Under the pieces are notes generated by a model. That model was not told the DNA's origin, made no database searches, and was given only the letters and a program-made list of their open reading frames with translations. This document shows, piece after piece, positions 46,240 to 59,084 of a stretch of DNA of 64,000 nucleotides. The DNA comes from Lutjanus erythropterus (lineage: Eukaryota; Chordata; Actinopteri; Lutjaniformes; Lutjanidae), in assembly GCA_020091685.1 (NCBI GenBank), contig CM034606.1:13439695-13503694 (forward strand). Reading direction: 5' to 3'. The position numbers and the translations under genes are program-made. Numbering within the stretch: position 1 is the stretch's first letter; every line of letters begins with the position of its first letter.

Positions 46240-46639
46240 GGTGACTTTCCCCTACTCTTAATGAATGTATCTATGTATGTGTGTGTGTGTAAAAGAATAT
46301 TTTACTTTCATCCCCACTCTCCCCTATGTAATCATATTTTTATGTCATTACTAATCAGCAGACAGATGTAAGTTTAATAAATAAAGATTTGGCTTAGTCC
46401 AAATAATCTGAATATTAACTGAGAGACATGCAAAAGAAGTGTTGCAACCGTCCCCAGTCTCCCCCAATGTGCTCTAGTCTTCTCTCATTCGGCAACAAAT
46501 TACCCGCTGACCAAACCGTGTCACGGAAACGACTTCCTAATTCGAGATAATTAAGTAAAGTCGTTAATCACAGCAGCGAGTGAACCTCGTGAACCGACCT
46601 GTGTGCGTGGATCGGGCTCTCACTAATTGGCTGCCTGTT

Positions 46640-47078
46640 GTTCCTCAGTCATTTCAAACCGCGCCATCTAGCGGCCTCTCGTCTCGACGTGACGTCTGAA
46701 CGCTGCTTTTTTTTTTTTTTTTTTTTTTTTTTTTCCAACTCCCCCCTTTTATTAAATTATTTATTTTCTGTCACCGTGAGAAATAAAGTGCCAGTGTGGA
46801 GCAGGGACATCAGTAGCTGCAGCGGCGGAGCTGCTACGGCGGAGCGCTTTCTTTCTTTTCACTCACTGTGGCTGCGATTAAAGTTGAGCCCGACACGCTG
46901 ATGACCTGCAGCATCCTCCGGGGAAGCTGTGCATTTGACTGGCTTAACGAGCGTCAGTTTCCATCTCCTCAACACTGATCATTTGTTGCTGTCGTGGCTC
47001 CGCTGTCCAGCAGTCCGAAGGCTGTGTTTCAACCCAGCGCGCTGACGGATACACACGGACTCACTCCGAGGATCACAG
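46640..47078 (+). promoter_or_regulatory. vwc2: CpG-rich block: candidate vwc2 promoter and non-coding first exon
   Basis: This is the most CpG-dense stretch in the right half of the window (cgcgcc, agcggcc, tctcgacgtgacg, gcggcggagctgctacggcggagcgc, cagcgcgctgacgg). It ends at a good splice donor, ACAG|GTGAAT at 47078/47079, on the plus strand. No coding frame runs through it. The next plus-strand gene is vwc2, whose coding exon starts with a clean acceptor at 63297 and lacks an adjacent CpG-rich start, so a 16.2 kb first intron is plausible. An unrelated transcript would be the alternative. Confidence 0.4.
46707..46734 (+). repeat. Poly-T tract, 28 bases
   Basis: An uninterrupted run of 28 T within the CpG-rich block, likely a polymorphic homopolymer; the assembled length may be unreliable. 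Confidence 0.9.
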
Positions 47079-48660
47079 GTGAATTAGATCAATGCTGCTG
47101 CTGTGTTTGCAGGATGCAGCTTTTTATTTATTTATGCATGTTACAGTCTTCATGTGCGTGGACAGCTCAGGATGCGCATCAACTTAGTTTAGTGGGAATG
47201 AAGTGGTGAAATTGGTCTTTTTGTGCGTTTCATGACAGATTTCACTCTCTCGGGGTTACAGTGAAGCCACCATGACTGCATGAAAATTAAATTCACATCA
47301 AACACAAAAGCCTTTATATGCAAATGAACTGAACTCTGATGCAGATTGTTCAAACCTGCGCATGAAAGGCTGCTGCACCTGTAGAGGCTACATAGGTATC
47401 TGTGTAAGTGAACTGTGGTGGTATTTTGATGCAAATAGGACTGAGGCTGCTCTAAGAAGAAGAAGGAGAAGGAGCATCAGAGGGGATTTCAGTGGCTGCA
47501 CAAAGACTCTGCCTGCTTGCTTACACACTCCAGGATGCAACATCCAGTCAGCCCAACCTCTAACAGTGGAGTAGGCAGCCAAAACACATAATACAATGTA
47601 TTCATCTTTTAATGAATTCATAGTTTCCTGCAAAGTAGGTGTTTGGATGATGACAGGGCCTTGAAAATCTATTCTTTTGTGAGAATGTAGCTGGTGATTG
47701 TTGTTTTTTGCAGCTCTGATCACTGAATTTACACATTTTTGAGTACATTTCACCCCAGAGTCAGAAAGGCTTCTTCTTGTTCCCTCCGAGTAACGTAAAA
47801 AAGAAGCAGATTTCCACTCTTCTCCCTAATGCGTCTCCTGCTACAGACTTCTACTGGCAGCCTTTTGTGTACAAGCAAATTCTCACCTTGTTCCACTGCA
47901 CATAATCTTAAGATTATGTGACAGTTTTGCAAGGGCCGTTGCTTTTGCATTGCATGTTTAGGCAAACTTTCTTTTGATTTGGGTCACTCATAAGATTTAC
48001 AGTCAGAGGATAAAATTCAATTAGGCAGCCCTGCAGCAATCTTTACTCACTGGCAGATGGCTTAATACGCTTGGATCCTGTCTGAGTGTCCCTTATTGCT
48101 CTAATTGGATTTCATCATTTCACACTGTTTATCTGTATAAAAACGAGCTTTAAAATGTGGCATCATTAATTCAATACTTCCTCAGCCCTGTCAGATCCAA
48201 GCCCACTAGCCACCACTGTCTAAACATTTCACGTCTCATCCTCCCTGATCTGCTTTGTCATAAATTGAAGTAGACCTCAAAGTAAATTGTTGCATTCCCC
48301 GTGTGCCATCAGTGGCATGTTGGGATGTTGGAGCAGTGTAAATAGGAGAATCTGTAATGTGCAATAAATGAAGTGCACACAGCGGTGGGGGTATACTGTC
48401 TGTCTGAGTTAATTCCAGCCCCGAGGTGATGGTTTTCCTCTCAATGACATCCAGTTTGATTTTACAGAGGGACATCGCAGGAGTTTTATTCTCCAAGACA
48501 CTGTGGATGTGATGTTTGCTTGTTTTGGAGGCTCACTGTCAGACTTGCAGAGTGCACGACAATGCCGGCATTAAGCAGAAATCAAAACAAGGAGGAGGCT
48601 ATGAGCCTCAACACTCATCACATATCTTTTTCTGTCAACATCAAGTTTGTCAGTCAGATC

Positions 48661-49965
48661 AGATTTAGGGCTGAGTGATATGTCTTATAAATAATATCTT
48701 AATATTTTTAGGCTATTCGACAATATACAATATATATCTCGATATCAGGGCTGCAGCTAACTGTCCGATTAATCTGTCGACTATTTTCTTGATTAACTGA
48801 TTAGCCTGTTTGCCAATCCTCCCTATTTCCTTCCAGGATCACAATTCTCCTGCATTTCTTTTATTCCTTTTTATTTCATAACCTGTTTCAGACATGTATA
48901 CGCTCCAAATGACTCTAAAGTCACTGTTTCCACCGGACAATGCATTTTGTAAATTCTGTCTCAAAATTCACAGTAGAGGGACAAAATACTCTGTATTCTT
49001 TCCTGCGACTTAAAGGTAAAACTTGAAAGTATCTGACACAAAAATATTGTTGCAGTGTACTTATTATTTTGTATTTTCCTTCTTTAAAAGTTACCCGAAT
49101 GTACAAAACAAAGTCTCTGGACCTCCATTTTTTTGGCATGAAAATCCTCCCTGTTTTTGAGCTCTCAAGGTTGGCAAGTGTGCCAATTAGTTGTTTGGTC
49201 TGTGAAATGCCAGAAAACGGTGTAAAATGTCAGTCGGTGTTTCACGAAGCCCAAGATGATGTACTCTTGTTTTGCTCACAACCCAAAGACATTCAGTTTA
49301 CTGTCATAGAGAAGTAAAGAAACCAGAAAATATTCACATTTAAGTAGCTCGATTTAGAGAAATTTGACTTTTTTTCTTTAAAAAAATCTAACCCAATTAA
49401 TCGATTAGCTGTTTGATCTATATAAAATGTCAGAAAATGGTGCAAAAATGTCAATCAGTGTTTCTCAAAGCCTAAGATGATGTCCTCAAATGTCAACCCA
49501 AACTTATTTAGTGCATTGTCATATAGAAGTGAACAAAACAGAATATATTCATATTTAGGAAGCTGAAAACAGAGAATTTTGACCTAAAAACAAATACCGA
49601 TTTAATTGTATAATTGTTACAGCTCCACTTGATATACACATTTCCAATAAAATAACATCCTGCAAATTCTTTAATAGTGCAAACATATGATGACCTCATA
49701 GAATATGATGCACTGCTGTAGATTTAAATATCTAACAGTAAAGAACTGGCTGATAGGGGCTTTCAAAAAATATTAACCCAGTGAGATAAAATAAAGGCAA
49801 ATAATAGAACAGTTAGAACAGTCTGGAAAGACATGATTTTACTGGAAGGCAGACTGTACAACAAGGGAAAGACAACACTCATTACAATATAACGATATCT
49901 GAAATCTAAGGCAACATCTAGCCTCATTTAATATCAATATGTTGCCCAGCCCTAATCAGATTTGC
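48661..49965. mobile_element. Composite repeat with TTAGGGCTG(G/A)G ends and nested copies
   Basis: The left end 'gatttagggctgagtgatat' and the right end 'atgttgcccagccctaatc' are imperfect inverted repeats. Inside, 'gggctgcagctaactgtccg' opens a second element, and 'tcagtttactgtcata' / 'caaagcctaagatgatgtcc' blocks occur about twice (49190-49330 and 49420-49590). This suggests nesting or tandem duplication of the family also at 5815-6230. Confidence 0.6.
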
Positions 49966-52029
49966 AAATATTCTTTTAAATGCTGCTCACACTTATTATT
50001 CAGACCAAATGGTAATTAGAAACAAACAAAGAGACATAAACATCTTAGCTGGTGTGTGGAAAATTCCTGGAGATGAGAGCGCCGCCTCAGTACATTTGGC
50101 CCTATTTATAGCATTATTGTGTGAGTGAAACTGCTATCAACCTCCCTGGAAGAATCCTTCCTGAGTGACATCAAAGAAGAAAGCAAGAGGCAGGTCAACC
50201 TTAACACAACTTAACCGCCGCGCTTTGTGTTATTGAAGCCTTGCCAATTCAATCTATATGAATAATAGTATCTTATTAGTCAAGGTAGAGCTAAAATTTC
50301 CCTGCGAGCTCAGGTTGTTGTGTCAAGAAGACTTATTTGCTCTGCTGGGTAATGAAAACGACAATAATTTATGAGTCATAAATCAATGCGATGGTGAGCA
50401 TCATTGAACCGTGAACTAACAGCCAGGTTGAATTCCTGCTTGATTAATCATTGGTGCTGCACCTCAGTGGTCAAGCGGCTATGTTCAATAGTCTGAGATG
50501 TAAACAGAACTTTGGCCTTTGACAGGAGTGATTTATATCTACAGTGACGATAATGAGTGAAGCCGCTCTCGCTGGCAAACACCGACTTCATTCTCTGTTG
50601 TGCAGGAAGATACTGCAACATTTAAATGTCAGTGGAAGGTGGCAAACATTGTCAGTCCTCAAAAGTAACAGCACAGGGTATGGCAGCATCTAAATTTGCA
50701 AAGTTAATAGGTGAGCAGAATAGCAAAATGCAACTTTATTATTGTGAAATCAGCCATTTTTGGCAGATAATTATAATTATGTGCTGCTGGATCGCAATTC
50801 TGAGGCAACATGTATGTGATAATTGCTGTTTTCTGTGTGCAGCTGTAGAGATCAGGAACTGGGATATTTGATGGAAGAGGAACATAACTTTAATGTATGG
50901 TAAAAAATGTGTGTTTCAAAACATCTTGACAGCTGAAAATTAGCAAGCTGGCTAAGACTGACTTATTTACAGAAACTGATGAATGCGCGTTGCCCTTATA
51001 AATGAAATAAAGGAGATGAAGTTAAGTCAAATCTTATTCTTAAGAGGGTCTGAATTGAGGGTGTGGATATTCCAGTAAATCAATGTTTATGATGTGAGAC
51101 TAGATTATATTTATATTTTGGATACTGTTATATCCTGGTATGGTAAAAGTTTTGTCTTTTCCTGGTTTTAAAATGTAAAATGATGTGAATTTCTAAACGT
51201 ACCTGACGATTATGGCTGATCTACTATTTGCCTTCACACACTTTGTCATTATATCAACATTACTGATGATTATTTATCAAAATTCTCATTGTGGTCATGT
51301 TTTGTGAAGCACCAATAGTCATTCCTACAATATTTTGGCAATATCAATACAATGATATCTGATTTTCTCTATGTTGGCCACTGCTTTTTTTTTTTAGAAT
51401 TTACAGTTTGTTCTTTTAGAGAGAATGTGTATATTGAGATATTTCATAATAGCCTGAAAATACTTTAACAATATTTATATTTATATTATCTCCCAGCCCA
51501 AGGTCTGGTCACTATGGGACTATGACAACTGAAGTGATGCAGCCTGCAGTATCCTTAAATTGGACCTCCTTTACAGTATGCAAAAAATCTAATTATTCAG
51601 TGTTCTCCCCAGAAATATGAATCTACAATGAAATCCAGACTGAGGGCAGGGTTTCTGCTTTTGAAGGCAATAAAAATACAGTATTAAAAGATAAAAATAA
51701 AAGTTTTTATGTAGCTACAGGCAGGGAGAGTGTCCTACATTATATCTGAAATGACAACACAGCCCAGCAGAGATCTGATGTTTGCAGGATTAATCCATAT
51801 GTTGTTGACACTGGCTTTCTTGTTGTTTGGGTTGTAAAAATATGAACTCGTTTTTCCATTTAATTCTTTTTGTAGAATAATTGGATAAACTGTACTTGAA
51901 AGTGACAATTTAAGGAAATAACTGTAAAGCCTTGTTATTACGCCAAAAAGTAAATATTTCATGTATTATATGTTAAACGAATTATCATGAACAAATATTC
52001 TTTCTGTTTGCCAAAAAACATTAATACAC

Positions 52030-52830
52030 AAAGACAAGGCAATGTTTATTTGAACAGCACATTTCAACAACAAAGCAATTCATAGTGCATTGAATTAAAC
52101 ATAAAAGGCATCAAGATTAACAGCATAAGCTAATACGAAAAGACATTTCAATACAATTAAATGAATAAAATAGAAAATAAAGATAAGATAAGTAAAGTAA
52201 AAGATTACGATATTAATCAAAAGCCTCAGATGTGGTTTAATGAATGCAGATAGAAAAATCTCCAGCCTTGATTTAAAAGAACTGGGAGTAACAGCAGACC
52301 TGCAGTTTTCTGTCAGTTTGTTCCAGATCAGATACATGGTGCATAAAAACTGAATGCTGCCCCTCCATGTTCAGTTTTGACGTTGGGGCCAGAATGTAGA
52401 CCCGTCCCAGACGACCTGAGTTGTCAGGACGGGTCAAAACGGAGCAGGAGATCAAAAATGTATTTTGGCCCCAAACCATTCAGTGCTTTTTAGACCAACA
52501 GTAGTATTTTCAAATCAATTCTTTGGCAGACAGGAAGCCAGTGTAAAGATCTTAGAACTGGAGTGATGGGATCTGCTTTAATCAGCTGCTGTTGTCTGAT
52601 CGATTTTTGTAGAGACACCTGTGAAGACACCGTTACAGTAGTTTTTTACAAATCCTGTTGAGACATAAGTCCTTTTAATTTTTGACATTCTTCAGGTGGT
52701 AGTAGGAGGATTTTTTTAGTATCTTAATGTGGCTGAAATTCATGTCTGAGTCCTTGACTGTTCTGATATTCATGTTTTGCTTTGTAGTTTTTAACATTAC
52801 AGACTGAAGCTGAGCAACACAGTTGTTTTC
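52030..52830 (-). mobile_element. Abundant fish interspersed repeat
   Basis: It opens with 'acaaggcaatgtttatttga' and 'acagcacatttcaacaacaa', and includes 'ggcagacaggaagccagtgt', 'aaagatcttagaactggagt', 'gacaccgttacagtagtttt' and 'aatcctgttgagacataagt', ending 'acattacagactgaagctga'. These blocks are familiar from many fish genomes. Class not determined; the orientation given is a guess. Confidence 0.65.
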
Positions 52831-52990
52831 TGTACAGTACAGTTCATCTATACAGTATGTTCTCTGACATAGTGACACTATAGAATGCTTATGAACAAAC
52901 TTATAATAACACAAATACAAACACACTTATTTGTGATTTGGGAAGGTTGGAAAAGTGCCCCAGTATAGAACACATGACAATCTATTGTAT

Positions 52991-53282
52991 TTAAACTTAC
53001 TAGTGTTTAACTGATAATGAAACAGTCTCAGATTAATACTGGATCTGTTATTTTATATAGTTGTTGTTAATGCCTGCCACCGGGTCAGAGTTTACATTTT
53101 CCCAGACAAAATCACAGTAAGCAGTGCGTTAGCCAATTAAAAGGAGGCAGGAGGAGATTTTATTTAGATAATTTTATTTTTGGTGTTATATTTTGTGGTT
53201 ATAGCAGAGGAAGCGCTACCACTTTTGTCCACAGGGGTCTCCAAAATCAACACAGTATTAAAGTTCCATGTAGTAGCTTTAA
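52991..53282 (+). mobile_element. MITE copy, nearly full length (TTAAAGCTAC family)
   Basis: It begins 'tttaaacttactagtgttta' and ends 'ccatgtagtagctttaa'. The reverse complement of this end (TTAAAGCTACTACATGG) matches the start of the other copies, showing short terminal inverted repeats. About 290 bases, non-coding. Confidence 0.75.
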
Positions 53283-53989
53283 CTACAGACAATTAATCAA
53301 AGTGTGTTGTACTGTCAAACTCACAATAGTGCCAAGTGCAACATCCAAGTTGCAGAAGCTGCAATTTCTTGATAAGGAGCAAAAGTGTGACAAAACAGCA
53401 TTATAATGAAGTACTGTAGTTCTGCAGAGATGCCCAACCCACAAATCTTGTTCTCTAGAACAAACAATGTCACATCATCCTGATTTTCAGTGAAAATGAA
53501 AATTATGATGCACCGATGTTCTTTCCCATCAATAGTGATTCATATTGTAGTATCTATTGGAAATAAGCACAACATGATTTGTTGCATGCAGGTCTATATT
53601 TAACCATGTTTTACAGTGAGCCTCTGAGACCCCAAAAGAAATAATGTTTCATTTTCTGTGGCGGACATCCAGAACAAGTTATTAGGTCAAAATCCTATTT
53701 ATAAGCAATTCTCACAACCATTAATTCCAAAGTACATTCCTTTCTGACTCTTACTCTGTGAGTGGAGGTGGGTCAGGAGGAATTTTCATCATAAACTGAT
53801 ATCACAGGCCAACATCAGAGAACATAACAAGACATTATACTTAAGCAACACTGGACTATTGATCAGCTGCACAAGTAATACATCTATGTTTCTGATGCAC
53901 AATAATTGAAATGCACATGTGATGAACATATTGTAAAACTAATCTGATGCTATAATAGCTTATGATGGATATGATTGCTACAGCCGGCA

Positions 53990-54340
53990 TGTTCTCCTCT
54001 GAAATTTCCATTCCGGGTTGGAACAACTACGTCAAATTAATGCCGAATATTTGCTGAATGAGTAAGTGTCTGTTTATGAGTCGTATCGAGTCATCAATAA
54101 TCTTTCAGAAGGAGTAGATGTTTAAAACGGTTAAATTGAGCAATATGTTAATGGAGTCTGGCAGGCAACTCCAGAGTGTGGTTTTCTCAGTGAGCTTTCG
54201 TTTTCAGAATAATAACTTAACATTGACAGACAACTGACAGTTATAAACAGATGATCAACTTACAGTGTAGGACTCGCTGTCACTCATCATTGTCAGAGTG
54301 TAATGTAGTGCTCTTCGATGCTTCTGCAGCCTGCAGGAAA
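53990..54340 (+). repeat. Direct repeat, copy 1
   Basis: It shares 'tcatcaataatctttcagaa', 'ggagtagatgttta', 'ttaatggagtctggcaggca' and 'cttacagtgtaggactc' with 56035-56370 in the same order. Confidence 0.7.
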
Positions 54341-55554
54341 ATAGTGAGCTTTGAGTCCTGGGAGGACGGGGTGGGAGAAAACAACTCACTTCAACCGTAG
54401 ATCCATTATTAAATAGAGTTTGAACCCATTAATACACCGTTTATGGCTCTAATTCACTATTTAGACTGTAGCACTCATTTTTTGATACTAGGGTCTTACA
54501 TATTTATAATTTAAAGTGATTAAACAATCTGAAGTATGTTTTATGGATTGCTAAAGCCTTGGACATCCAAAACAGAGAGGACTACAATATACTGTAGCAC
54601 ATCCGAAATGTTAACACCGCCTCTGTCTCTTTCTGTAGAGATACCGAGTTCTTCTGATGTAATATTGCATTTGATAGAAATAAGCTTTTTCTGCTGTTGA
54701 GTCTCCAGCTGAGCTTTTCCTGCTGTTCGACCTGTCTGCCTGAAGTTCGAACTGACAACTTTCACATCACAGCCTGGTGCTGTCTGGCCGTCTAGCTGGC
54801 TGGCGCAGTGGTGGAGGACTATAGAAAGTCACTTCATTTAAACTCTTGTACCACTCGATCATCAAACTTTGATAATACGTGCAGAGAGGTTTTAGTAATA
54901 TGTATATTTTACTCCAGGGGCGTGTAGTTTGTTTTCCGTTTTAGACACGCACAACTTCACTTCTGACAGCTTCTGATTGCATCCTTATTAATAATCAAAA
55001 ATCAATTAAAGGAAACAACAGATTACAATTTGGCACAACAGCAAAGCTAAGTGGAGGTCTTGGTTTTATTGGACTCATTAACATGCATGAGAGGCATCCT
55101 GTCTGGTTTGATCCACACAAACTGCATGTTGCATTTTAAAACCTTCAAGAATTTGACTGAATTTTCAAATTGTTCTTACACATACTTCTTTTTTAATTGA
55201 CCATTTTTGGCCTGACTTATATGCCATTTTAGCACTTAATGTCACTTGATAATTACTTGGACCACTTCAGTGTTCGGAGCCACGCAGAGTTCTGTCAGTT
55301 GCTGAACAGATGTGGAAACAGGGAAACAACATGACCACTTAGCTCTGGTTTGGTTAAAAGAGATGACTGTTCTTCAAGAAAAAAAAATATACAGTTATTT
55401 TTCCAGTGTTAATGACTGCTTGTTTTCCAGAGATAATTATTTGGAGCTGTAAAGTGTAAATAGTAGAGCTGTTTTTCCACTCACAGAGCTGATTATTTGC
55501 TCTGAAGTGGGTGTTCAAATGTGTCAGAAGTGTGAATGAACTCAGTGACGTTGG

Positions 55555-56525
55555 CAGAGGTGGCAAATGTACACACATCCTGTACTCAAGTACAGATATT
55601 GTGTTAAAACAAAGAGTCTGGTAGAAAAGTAGAAGTAATGATTCAACTTATTTGCTCAAGTAAAAGTGAAAATGTACAGGCTCTGAAAAATATAATAGTA
55701 AAAAGTAGCCCTCTGATTACTTATGGCCATTTCTGTGCACAGCTAACTGAGCCTCCCTCGCTTCTCTGTTTCATCATGTTATGCCTTTAATGTTGTTTTT
55801 GTTCTGTCACATCTGTCGTGCATGATATTGACTGATGGATACACAAAGACATCATCTTTTCTGTTTAGGCTGAAATAGGCCTTGATGTTAGGAAAGTGGC
55901 ATGCAATGATGCAAAATAGAAATAATCAGTAAGTCCCTGCAAATGCATTAAAGGAGATATCTGTAGTATATTTACTATAATAAATCATAAAATAACCATC
56001 ATATGTCATCAAAGATTAGGGAAATATGTCAAGTTGAAGTACTCCCCTCCTTGAAATTCCTATCCGGCCTGTAACTTGTGTTATCGTTTGTTTCAAATTA
56101 ATGAAATGAGTAAATATCTCTTAATGACTCATAAGAAATCATCAATAATCTTTTAGAGGGAGTAGATGTTTATCATAGTTAAATTAAGCAATATTTTAAT
56201 GGAGTCTGGCAGGCAGTGAGACAGTAAGTCACTGAACTCGAACTCCATGTTGTGTATTTTTCGGAGCAGTGGGCTCTTGTTTCTTTTTGTTTTGACAGAC
56301 AGTGACAAACAGTTGATCAACTTACAGTGAAGGACTCATCCTCATTTGTCATTGTCAGTTTATAGTGTTGCGCTGTGTGAATGCACAGATATGTATGATA
56401 AAATGTAGGGGATAAAAGTAAAAAGTTGTCAGAAAAATAAATACTTAAGTAAAGTACAGATACCTGAAACCTCTCCTGCACTACAGTCAGTAAGAAGTAA
56501 GTATTTGTCCCATCTCTGGGTGTTT
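55555..56525. mobile_element. Repeat with CAGAG(G/A)TGG ends, containing direct repeat copy 2
   Basis: The left end 'cagaggtggcaaatgtacac' and the reverse complement of the right end (CAGAGATGGGACAAATAC) are similar. Near both ends are the 'actcaagtacag' / 'taagtaaagtacag' words of a common fish repeat. The interior 56035-56370 duplicates 53990-54340. Confidence 0.55.
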
Positions 56526-58639
56526 CCATTGCTATAAACCTTGGTATACAGTTGATTGATGGCTGCAACCAGTAGTTAGTATGAGGCTCGACTGAACACG
56601 GGCTATTTCAGGTCACACATGTGCTGAGTTTATGAGTCTGACTGCGACATCACTTTGACTCCAGCAGTGTCGGTAAAAACACAGAGTTCCTACATCAGGT
56701 TCTAAAAACAGACTTTATAGAACCATGGATGCAGTTTATCACATATTATGTGCTCATTACACTCAATTTAAAACTTAGCCCACAATTTGTCTCAGTAATG
56801 GTATACAAGCTTCTACTGGATGCTGCTGCAGAGACGTGTAGAAACTGTATCTTCCTGTCACTTCATTGTTGTGTTTTTTTCTTTTCTGCCAGAATATCTT
56901 TGCAAGTATTCAGGATACAGTAGAGCAGTGAAGCAAAAAACTGAATTCTCTGCAGGGCTGTAGGGCAAAGATAAATCCATGACCTTTCACCAAATGCCTG
57001 ATATGCAACACTATAAATGTAAGAAAGTTTGCCATCCCTTGAACCTGAAGAGTGGCTACGAGAAAGCATCCACAGAGGCATCAAGTGTTTAACAGTAGGT
57101 ACTTCAGTGAAATTGACTCGTGTAGAATTAATTTACAAACGATGTGTAAGATGACATGGCTTAGGCTTTAGGATGTAATGGATGTAGTTCTTATTTGACC
57201 AAAAAAAAAGTAAATATGAAAGGATATAGCTGGTGTTTTTCTATATTTGTCTTATTGTCAACAAATGAAAAGACTAAATCTAACAATGCACGTCTGTGCC
57301 TCAGAACTTTTGGATTTCTCTGTGTTTCTCTTGGCCCCAAGCCCATTCATTCTTACTGAAGATGTAAAATTACAAAGATTTATAAACAGAAATGTTTCAT
57401 TTTCACTGATGTATTATCACTTAAAAATAAAAAAAACTGTTGTTTTTGTTACCTTAGGATGAGCTGTTTGTATCAGGGGTCAGCAGCCTTTACAATTTTT
57501 GGCTTAAAAAAAAAAGACCCAAAATCTGTCTGGCATAACAACTAGTAAACTATTAAACTATTTTCCTGCCTAGAACGGACAAACCAAATGATGGCTTTAG
57601 ATTGAGCCTTTCTTTTACATGTTTCACAGCCACATGCCAACATGGTTGGAGGGGGAGAGTGAAGCGAGGTGTTTGCAGTCTACAAGCTCACCTAGATGCC
57701 ACAAATTTAATAGTGTCTATTTTCAGGAAGACTCTGTATTGTCTTAAAACAGCGGGTAGATTTAAACAGAAGTTACTCAAGCAGGAATAAGTAGTGCATT
57801 TGTTGGGGATTAGTCTGAACCACAGATTAATTCACCTTCTGCTTTTAGGTGAGTATTAACAGCAGATGAACTGTGTGTGTTTGTAACTCGTTGTAGCTGA
57901 ACTCAGCCAACACCTCTAGAACTGGCTAGATAGCAAAGTCTCGGTTCTGCGTTGTTTTGGGTGGAGGAAAAATGAAAGGCAGGCTATTATTTGTACAGAA
58001 TGTACTGCAAGGCTGGGCAATATATTGACATCGTCTTAAATTTTGGATATCATTATATTGTGATATAGCATAATTCACTCTTCCTGAGTCCCACCCCTTG
58101 TTGCTCCGTGCTCCAATAACATTTGTGCAGGCTTTGTACCACACAGAACTTCCTGCGCTTAGATATAATGTTTCCCAGGCTTGTCTGTGTTGAAAAGAAA
58201 ACCGCCAGCAAAATGCTGTCAAACTAGCCAGATAATGAGAGATGCTAGTTAGCTGATCAGCTGTAATTAGCTACCGATTGTTGCAGATTAACTAGCTAGA
58301 TATCTGTGTGTGGCTCTTACAGGTCCTCCAGCAACATATGTAATCCATCTGCAAAATGTGTTTCTTTTATTCAACATAGATGAGCCTGTAGCACATAATA
58401 TATCAAAGTACAACAAGTTAATTCAGCCAACTAACGTCTAGCTTGCTTGGTTGCCAATTGCAATGTTTCATGTTGTATTAACAAATTAGCTTTGTAAAAT
58501 GCACTACATCCTTCTTAGTAATATTTCAATTAGTCACAATACTATAAGAGGATATTGTGATATAATTTGCTAGATTTATGCTAAGCTAGCTGTCCCGTCA
58601 TGGACTGTTAAAGTTACACAGCCAGCAGCAGCTTTTAGA

Positions 58640-58875
58640 TACTGAGAGAGGGAGAGGGAGAGCAGGTTGTCCACTGATCAGGAGGTCGATGGTTTGATCT
58701 CCGGTTCCTCCGGTCTGCGTGTCAAAGTGTTCACAGGCAGATACTGAGACACAAATTGCCATCAGTGTATAAATGTGTGTGTGAATGGGTGAATGTGACA
58801 TGCGGTTGTAAAGCGCCTCGAGTGGTCAATAGACTAGAAAAGTGCTACATAAAAAGCAGTCCATTTAGCATTCAC
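58640..58875 (+). mobile_element. tRNA-derived SINE-like repeat
   Basis: GGTTTGATCTC at 58691-58701 resembles a pol III B box. It is followed by 'cctccggtctgcgtgtcaaa', 'gtgtgaatgggtgaatgtga', 'taaagcgcctcgagtggtca' and 'gtgctacataaaaagcagtc', the standard body of a widespread fish SINE-like element. It is too degenerate to be a functional tRNA. Confidence 0.6.
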
Positions 58876-59084
58876 AATCCATTCACTACTCGACTACTAC
58901 TGAATGTAGCATATGGCAGGTGGAATAACACACTGTACTGACAAAATAACACATCGCTCGTGTTCATCACAGTGAGGGAACAGCCAGTACCGTGGCTCAC
59001 TGATGTGTTTTTAATCGTTTTTTGAACAGTGGGGGTCCGTGGCCCAGATGAATAAGCTAAATTAGGGTTTGGATACAGTTAGAG

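Larger units (their letters stand above)
39081..46639. other. Repeat-rich intergenic DNA
   Basis: No supported gene. Identified content: the repeat at 39391-39640, a MITE at 44145-44430, a small tandem repeat at 44635-44672 and a MITE at 45736-46239. The remainder is AT-rich with scattered short frames that match no family I recognise. Confidence 0.5.

Noticed and set aside
47388..47753. 121-residue minus-strand frame with a polyleucine run
   Set aside because: The leucines come from a CTT/TTC-type simple stretch; no domain and no supporting splice structure.
58691..58701. Possible tRNA gene because of a B-box-like sequence
   Set aside because: No cloverleaf could be drawn and the downstream body matches a SINE-like repeat.
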